Positions 59,367 to 64,000 of a stretch of DNA of 64,000 nucleotides are shown here, piece by piece. A model generated the notes under the pieces. It ran no database searches. It worked only from the letters and a program-made list of their open reading frames with translations, and was not told the origin of the DNA. The position numbers and the translations under genes are program-made. Numbering within the stretch: the stretch's first letter is position 1; the number at the start of each line of letters is the position of its first letter. This DNA is from JBGPLJ01 sp035644395 (GTDB lineage: Bacteria > Pseudomonadota > Gammaproteobacteria > Steroidobacterales > Steroidobacteraceae): contig DASQOR010000028.1 of the NCBI GenBank assembly GCA_035644395.1, positions 1 through 64,000 of the forward strand, given 5' to 3'.

Positions 59367-60803
59367 GTGGCCGCGAGTTACCCCGATCTCAAATTGTTCA
59401 TCGGCGGCGAGTGGCTGTCCGGCGGCGGCCGGCGCACGCAGCCCGTCATCAATCCGGCAACCGAGGAAGTCCTCGGCGAATTGCCGCATGCGTCGCGGGA
59501 AGATCTCGATCGCGCGCTCGCGATCGCGGAAAAGGGATTCGCGCTCTGGCGCGCCGTGCCGCCGCCGGAGCGCGGCAAGATCCTGCGCAAAGCAGCCGAT
59601 CTCCTGCGCGAACGTACGGAAGACATCGCGCGTATCGCGACGCTGGAAGAGGGCAAGACCCTCGCCGAGACGCGCTGGGAAGTCGCGCTGTCCGCGGAGA
59701 TATTCGACTGGTACGCGGAGGAGGGCCGTCGCGCCTACGGTCGCGTGCTGCCGCAGCGGGCGCCGGGCCAACGCCTGACGATCATCAAGGAGCCGGTCGG
59801 CCCGGTCGCCGCATTCGCACCGTGGAATTTTCCGATCGGCAATCCCGCGCGCAAGATCGGCGCGGCGCTCGGCGCCGGCTGTTCCTGCATCCTGAAACCC
59901 GCGGAAGAAACCCCGGCCTCGGCGCTCGCCGTCGCGCAGGCATTGGCGGATGCGGGCCTGCCGAAGGGCGTGCTGTCCGTCGTGTTCGGCGTGCCGTCGG
60001 AAGTGTCGGCGCATTTGCTGGCGTCGCCGGTCATTCGTGCCATTTCCTTTACCGGGTCGATTCCGGTCGGCAAGCAGCTGATGAAGCTCGCGGCGGATGG
60101 CATGAAGCGCACGACCATGGAACTCGGCGGGCATGCGCCGGTGCTGGTGTTCGACGACGTCGATGTCGACCAGGTGCTCGACCTCTCGATCGGCGCCAAG
60201 TATCGGAACGCCGGCCAGGTCTGCGTCTCGCCGACGCGCTTCTACGTCCAGGAGAAGATCTACGCCAGGTTCGTGCAGGGCTTCACGTCGCGTGCGAAGG
60301 CGCTCGCCGTGAACGACGGCCTCGTGCAGGGCGCGCAAATGGGGCCGCTCGCGCATGACCGGCGCGCGCCTGCGCTTGAAGCGCTGCTCGCGGATGCGAA
60401 GAAGAACGGCGCGAAGTTCCAGACGGGCGGCGGCCGGATTTCGCGCAAGGGCTATTTCTTCGAGCCGACCGTCATCGCGGACGTGCCGAACACGGCGCGC
60501 ATCATGAATGAAGAGCCGTTTGGCCCGATCGCGATCCTGAATCCGTTCACGCACTACGAGGAAGTGATCCAGCAGGCCAATCGCCTGCCGTATGGCCTCG
60601 CCGCGTATGCGTTCTCGAAATCCTCGAAGACCGTGAACCTCCTCGGCGAGCAGATCGAGGCCGGGATGATCGGCATCAACAGCTTCCAGATTTCCGTCCC
60701 GGAATCGCCGTTCGGGGGCGTCAAGGAGAGCGGCCACGGCTCCGAGGAGGGCATCGAAGGACTCGACGCCTGCCTCGTCACGAAATTCGTCAGCGAATCC
60801 TAG
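59367..60803 (+). CDS. NAD(P)-dependent aldehyde dehydrogenase (succinate-semialdehyde dehydrogenase-like)
   Basis: 478 residues from GTG 59367, with GAGGAG ten bases upstream; the longer open frame overlaps the preceding gene and is rejected. AFAPWNFPIGNPARKIGAAL, SFTGSIPVGKQLM, MELGGHAPVLVFDD (catalytic Glu) and nucleophile Cys in RNAGQVCVSPTRF about residue 287, FGGVKESGHGSEEG at the end. It belongs with semialdehyde dehydrogenases of the GabD/KgsaDH group. Cotranscribed with the LigW-like gene; probably oxidises an aldehyde formed in the same aromatic pathway. Confidence 0.87.
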   Translation: MAASYPDLKLFIGGEWLSGGGRRTQPVINPATEEVLGELPHASREDLDRALAIAEKGFALWRAVPPPERGKILRKAADLLRERTEDIARIATLEEGKTLAETRWEVALSAEIFDWYAEEGRRAYGRVLPQRAPGQRLTIIKEPVGPVAAFAPWNFPIGNPARKIGAALGAGCSCILKPAEETPASALAVAQALADAGLPKGVLSVVFGVPSEVSAHLLASPVIRAISFTGSIPVGKQLMKLAADGMKRTTMELGGHAPVLVFDDVDVDQVLDLSIGAKYRNAGQVCVSPTRFYVQEKIYARFVQGFTSRAKALAVNDGLVQGAQMGPLAHDRRAPALEALLADAKKNGAKFQTGGGRISRKGYFFEPTVIADVPNTARIMNEEPFGPIAILNPFTHYEEVIQQANRLPYGLAAYAFSKSSKTVNLLGEQIEAGMIGINSFQISVPESPFGGVKESGHGSEEGIEGLDACLVTKFVSES

Positions 60804-60804
60804 G

Positions 60805-60885
60805 AAAAAAGGGGACAGATTTATTTTCTCGAATATCTGGCCGTCCGCACCAGATATTCGAGAAAATAAATCTGTCCCCTTTTTT
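60805..60885. repeat. Family B hairpin repeat, copy 3 (likely bidirectional terminator)
   Basis: The longest repeat: perfect 36-base arms 60805-60840 and 60850-60885, loop CCGTCCGCA. The left arm begins one base after the aldehyde dehydrogenase stop and the right arm ends on the first base of the convergent gene's stop codon. A- and T-runs at the two ends allow termination in both directions. Confidence 0.92.
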
Positions 60886-62309
60886 CAATTGCACGCGCCG
60901 GTTGGATGCCAGTCGGAGGGCGTGCCGCGAGGCCGGTTGTGATCGTGAATCACCAGGGCGAAGGAATGCCGTACCGTCGTACCGGTGACGTGCAGCAGCA
61001 TCGGTATGTCGGACTCCACCGCGCCGCTTTGGCCCGCGCTCAGCCGCAGTGCTCCCTTCGAAGTCTCGAGGCACTGATCGCCGGTGATCATGTACCAGGC
61101 TTCCGGCCCCGAGTGCGTATGGATGCGAGAGGTGTCACCGGGATGCATCGAGGCGTAGGACAACACCGCCGTGTAGAAATCGGACAGCGGCAACTTCATC
61201 GGCCCGATGACGGCAACCGGCTCGCCACCCCGCGGAGCCGCGTCCTTCGCGCCAAATTCCGAAAGCCAGACCTTGCCGTCGGTCTCGACGACCACGCCTT
61301 TCTCGCTCTTCGCCTCTCTGGCCGCGTCGCGCGTCGGGTACGTCCGCAAGTGCCAGTACACCTCGTGCGTCTTGAAGCGCAGGCCGCGCACGGTTGCCAC
61401 GTTGAAGCAGCCGAATTCCGGCCGCGGCTGGCCTTTCGGAACGTCGACGCAGGCGATGCCGTGGAGCGGAACCGCGGCCGCGGTCGCTGCCGCAGCTGCC
61501 GTCGCCGTCGGGGCCGATAGCGGCAGATAGTCGAGAGCCTCGGCCAGCTTGAAACGGGGTTGCTCGCGCAGGCACTGGCTGAGGAGGTACACGTGCCCCT
61601 GGCCGAAGAAGAGGACGACACGATCACCCGGCTTCACCGTCTGCACGAGCTTCGCGCAGATGGCGAGATTGCGCGTGTACCACGACGACACGAGTTTCAC
61701 GCCCGGCTGCTCGGCGCCGCCGCCCATGGCGAGCATGGGCGGATAGAAGGAATGATTGTGCGCAATCTCCGCGGGCTCGTTGAGATAGCGCAGGATGCCG
61801 CCCACCGTTTCGGTCGACTGCAGCTTCGTGAGTTTGTCGGTCTCCGCCTTGCCACCGGCCAGCAGACCGTCGATGACGCCCTCCCGGCCATGTTCTTTCG
61901 CCCATTTCTGCACGTCGTCGAACGGAAAGTCGCCCTCGACGTCGAGACCGTTCACTTCCTTCAAGGCCGCCGAACGAGCCAGCCGAAATCCGAGCTGCAC
62001 GACTTCGTTACGCGACTCGGGCAGCGTGCCGGCGAGGTACTTCGCGTAGCGCTCGGTCGTGATGTCCCCGGGCCATTCGACGGCGACCCGCGTCGGCTGG
62101 AAACGCGCGAGCGCATCGGTGACCGCGGCAAGCTCCGCCTGACGCTTGGGTGTCAGGACGTCGTCCACCTTGACGTTGTTCAAGTCCTGGCCCGGGTTCG
62201 AGAAGTGATAGCTGGCGACGATGAGAACCTGGGTGTCCGCAACGGCATCGGCCGCGGTCGCGGGCGCGATCAGGGACGAGAGCAGTGCCAGAGCAATGAT
62301 CCGGTGCAT
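60885..62309 (-). CDS. DUF5694 (TraB-like) and cupin fusion protein, secreted
   Basis: 474 residues from ATG 62309 (AAGGA six bases upstream). Signal peptide to about residue 20 (LIAPATA). Residues about 25-260 match the DUF5694 pattern: VLIVASYHFSNPGQDLNNVK, VDDVLTPKRQAELAAV, RVAVEWP, VVLFFGQGHVYLL. After an Ala/Thr-rich linker (about 270-288) a second part has a cupin barrel with metal-like residues in SRIHTHSGPEAWYMITGDQ about residue 406 and SFALVIHDHNRP near the end. The first domain has no known activity; the cupin may bind a small ligand. The GNAT gene lies 25 bases upstream, probably in one operon. Confidence 0.82.
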   Translation of the reverse strand: MHRIIALALLSSLIAPATAADAVADTQVLIVASYHFSNPGQDLNNVKVDDVLTPKRQAELAAVTDALARFQPTRVAVEWPGDITTERYAKYLAGTLPESRNEVVQLGFRLARSAALKEVNGLDVEGDFPFDDVQKWAKEHGREGVIDGLLAGGKAETDKLTKLQSTETVGGILRYLNEPAEIAHNHSFYPPMLAMGGGAEQPGVKLVSSWYTRNLAICAKLVQTVKPGDRVVLFFGQGHVYLLSQCLREQPRFKLAEALDYLPLSAPTATAAAAATAAAVPLHGIACVDVPKGQPRPEFGCFNVATVRGLRFKTHEVYWHLRTYPTRDAAREAKSEKGVVVETDGKVWLSEFGAKDAAPRGGEPVAVIGPMKLPLSDFYTAVLSYASMHPGDTSRIHTHSGPEAWYMITGDQCLETSKGALRLSAGQSGAVESDIPMLLHVTGTTVRHSFALVIHDHNRPRGTPSDWHPTGACN

Positions 62310-62334
62310 GGTTGTTCCTTCGAAAGGCAATTGT

Positions 62335-62865
62335 TCAAGTGTCTCGGCGCAGCCACGCCATCGGTATGTCCGATTCGAGCTGCCCGGTCGGGCTCACGAT
62401 GCCGCGTTCGAAACGGCCCTCGGCACGAAAGCCGAGCGATTCGTAGAGCTTGCGCGCCCGGACGTTGCTTTCCGAGGAGATGAGCTCGATGCGGTCGATG
62501 GCGGGCCGCGCCCGCCGCACTTCGTCGATCAAGGCTTCGAGAAGCGCACGCCCGATGCCGCGACCTTGCGCATCCGGGTGCACAGCGGCGGTCAATGAGC
62601 CGAGCACGTGCGCGAAGCGCTTGAGCCCATTGCGATAGGCGTGCAGCTCCCCGGCGATGCCGTCCAGGCCGGCGAGTTCGGCCACCAGCAACACGCCATC
62701 CGCGAGGCTCGCGCGAATGCACGAGGCGACATACTCCCCGGTCATTTCGTCGGGCGCGCGCGCCAGGCTACCCGAGCTGCTTGCGACGGCAATGTAGAGA
62801 TCGCGGATCGCCGCCGCATCGCTCGCGCGTCCCGCGCGCAGGGTCAGGTGGTCGGGTCGAGGCAT
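62335..62865 (-). CDS. GNAT-family N-acetyltransferase
   Basis: 176 residues. Acetyl-CoA binding motif A: LTAAVHPDAQGRGIGRALLEAL about residues 92-113 (core QGRGIGRALL), then IDRIELISSESNVRARKLYESLGF typical of motif B in RimI/PhnO-like acetyltransferases. Acceptor unknown: protein N-terminus, amino acid or antibiotic. Divergent from the alcohol dehydrogenase gene. Confidence 0.85.
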   Translation of the reverse strand: MPRPDHLTLRAGRASDAAAIRDLYIAVASSSGSLARAPDEMTGEYVASCIRASLADGVLLVAELAGLDGIAGELHAYRNGLKRFAHVLGSLTAAVHPDAQGRGIGRALLEALIDEVRRARPAIDRIELISSESNVRARKLYESLGFRAEGRFERGIVSPTGQLESDIPMAWLRRDT

Positions 62866-62939
62866 GGAATCCGGGCCTGGATGGTCTCTTCTGGGACGAC
62901 ATACTATGCTGCCGCCTCGTTCATGGGGAGCCTTGATCC

Positions 62940-63992
62940 ATGCGTGCAGCGGTCTATCACGGTCGGTGCGATGTCCGGCTCGAAGACGTGCCGGAGCCCA
63001 AGGCGCGTGCCGGCGAGGTCAAGCTGCGCGTACGCTACAACGGCATCTGCGGCAGCGACCTGCATGAGTATTACCACGGCCCGATGACCACGCGCACGAG
63101 CGAGCCGCATCCGCTCACCGGCGTGAAGAATCCCGTGATCATGGGTCACGAATTCAGCGGCGAGGTCGTCGACGTCGGCGACGGCGTTACCGACCTTGCC
63201 AAGGGCGACCTCGTCGCCGTCGAGCCGCTCGAGACCTGTGGCAAGTGCATCCACTGCAAGTCGGGTCACTACAATCACTGCGCGCTCGTCGCCTTCCACG
63301 GGTACAACCGCGAGGGCGGCGGGCTCTCGGACTTCACGGTGGTGCGCCGTTCAATGGCGCACAAGCTGCCGCCAGGCGTCACGGCGACGCAGGGCGCGCT
63401 CATCGAACCGATGTCGGTCGCCTATCACACGGCGGACCGCTGCCGCGTCGATTCCGGCCAGACCGTCGCGATTCACGGCGCCGGCCCGATCGGCGTCGGC
63501 GTGCATCTGGCGCTTCGCCGCCGCGGCGTGCACACGATCGTGGTCGACCCGTCCGCGGCCCGGCGCGCGGTGCTCAAAGCGCTCGGCGCCGAAACCTGCC
63601 TCGACCCGAACGGGATCGACGTCGTCAGCGCAATCCGCGACCTGACGGGTGGACAAGGTGCGCATGCCTCCGTCGATGCCGCGGGCGTACCGGCCGCGTT
63701 TCGCGCGGCACTGCACGGAACGCGAATCGACGGCACGGCGGTGGTCGTTGCGATCCACGGCCAGCCGCTCGTGATTCCCGCGTTCGACATCCTCATGCCG
63801 GAAGTGCACATCACGGGTGTCGCGATGTTCTGCAATACGTTTCCGAAGGTGATCGCGGATATGGCCGCGGGCGCTTACCCCACCACCGGCTGGGTCGAAA
63901 CGATTCCGTTCCCCGAATTGATCAGCAACGGCTTCGAGCGCCTGCATCGGCAGGAAGGCATGAAACTGCTGGTCGAGATCTCGCAGCAATAA
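62940..63992 (+). CDS. Zinc-dependent alcohol dehydrogenase ((R,R)-butanediol dehydrogenase-like, MDR family)
   Basis: 350 residues, ATG with GGGGAG nine bases upstream. Catalytic zinc ligands in GICGSDLHEYYHGP (Cys37) and MGHEFSGEVVDVG (His/Glu about 69-70); structural zinc Cys cluster ETCGKCIHCKSGHYNHC about residues 98-114; Rossmann loop GAGPIGVGVHLAL about 180, followed by Asp (IVVDPS), so NAD. Members oxidise vicinal diols such as butanediol or sorbitol. The gene ends eight bases before the window edge; downstream context is missing. Confidence 0.88.
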   Translation: MRAAVYHGRCDVRLEDVPEPKARAGEVKLRVRYNGICGSDLHEYYHGPMTTRTSEPHPLTGVKNPVIMGHEFSGEVVDVGDGVTDLAKGDLVAVEPLETCGKCIHCKSGHYNHCALVAFHGYNREGGGLSDFTVVRRSMAHKLPPGVTATQGALIEPMSVAYHTADRCRVDSGQTVAIHGAGPIGVGVHLALRRRGVHTIVVDPSAARRAVLKALGAETCLDPNGIDVVSAIRDLTGGQGAHASVDAAGVPAAFRAALHGTRIDGTAVVVAIHGQPLVIPAFDILMPEVHITGVAMFCNTFPKVIADMAAGAYPTTGWVETIPFPELISNGFERLHRQEGMKLLVEISQQ

Positions 63993-64000
63993 CAAGGAGA

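Noticed and set aside
1..64000. CRISPR arrays, tRNA, rRNA, riboswitches, phage or plasmid functions
   Set aside because: No regularly spaced direct repeats, no cloverleaf or rRNA-like segments, and no integrase, replication or phage proteins were seen; the only mobile-element gene is the RAYT.

Overview
The window comes from a GC-rich proteobacterium. The likeliest source is a gammaproteobacterium of the Xanthomonadales/Steroidobacteraceae kind; that placement is an inference from gene content (several large TonB-dependent receptors including a Xanthomonas/Caulobacter-type one, a pectin-uronate regulon under a LacI regulator, MFS and TRAP carriers, abundant palindromic repeats) and a sphingomonad-like alphaproteobacterium is not excluded. 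No rRNA, tRNA, CRISPR array or phage gene was seen.

Region 1 (1-26643) is a pectin and uronate utilisation locus. After the tail of an unrelated TonB receptor it holds two PL1-type pectate lyases, a CE8 pectin methylesterase, an outer-membrane TonB receptor, a TRAP carrier with a hydratase, a TogMNAB-like ABC importer fused by 4-bp overlaps to a GH105 unsaturated uronyl hydrolase, and the cytoplasmic route to pyruvate: KduI, KduD, UxaC, a UxuB-type reductase, UxaA, KDG kinase and KDPG aldolase. A LacI-family regulator (22371) sits in the middle, and six copies of a palindrome close to AATGACACCGGTTACC lie in front of the operons, so the locus reads as one regulon.

Region 2 (26752-50655) looks like aromatic (lignin-derived) catabolism. 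A plus-strand run carries a 3-oxoadipyl-CoA-type thiolase, an MFS carrier, an acetoacetyl-CoA-synthetase-like ligase, a vanillin/salicylaldehyde-type dehydrogenase, an exported amidohydrolase and two paralogous TIM-barrel isomerase-like proteins. A tight minus-strand operon (45592 to 39045) carries two proteins resembling the phenylphosphate synthase subunits (PEP-synthase-derived phosphotransferase), a biotin carboxyl carrier, a biotin carboxylase, a HAD-IIA phosphatase and an amidohydrolase, with a divergent AraC regulator. Together with the ligase and thiolase this fits ATP-dependent phosphorylation, biotin-dependent carboxylation and thiolysis of a hydroxyaryl methyl ketone (4-hydroxyacetophenone/acetovanillone type); no classical carboxyltransferase gene is visible. 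Next come an aldehyde dehydrogenase and a PQQ- and heme-containing alcohol dehydrogenase.

Region 3 (50950-60803) continues this theme: a TonB receptor of lower GC, two related MFS carriers, a LigD-like short-chain dehydrogenase, a Nu-class glutathione transferase, a LigW-like (5-carboxyvanillate decarboxylase type) amidohydrolase and an aldehyde dehydrogenase. Region 4 (60885-64000) holds an unusual DUF5694-cupin fusion, a GNAT acetyltransferase and a zinc alcohol dehydrogenase.

Three families of long hairpin repeats are scattered through 32771-60885 and absent from the pectin locus. Family A flanks a RAYT (REP-associated) transposase gene; its copies supply start codons, N-terminal codons, a C-terminus and stop codons to neighbouring genes. 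Families B and C sit between genes, often exactly at stop codons, and in two convergent pairs look like bidirectional terminators.
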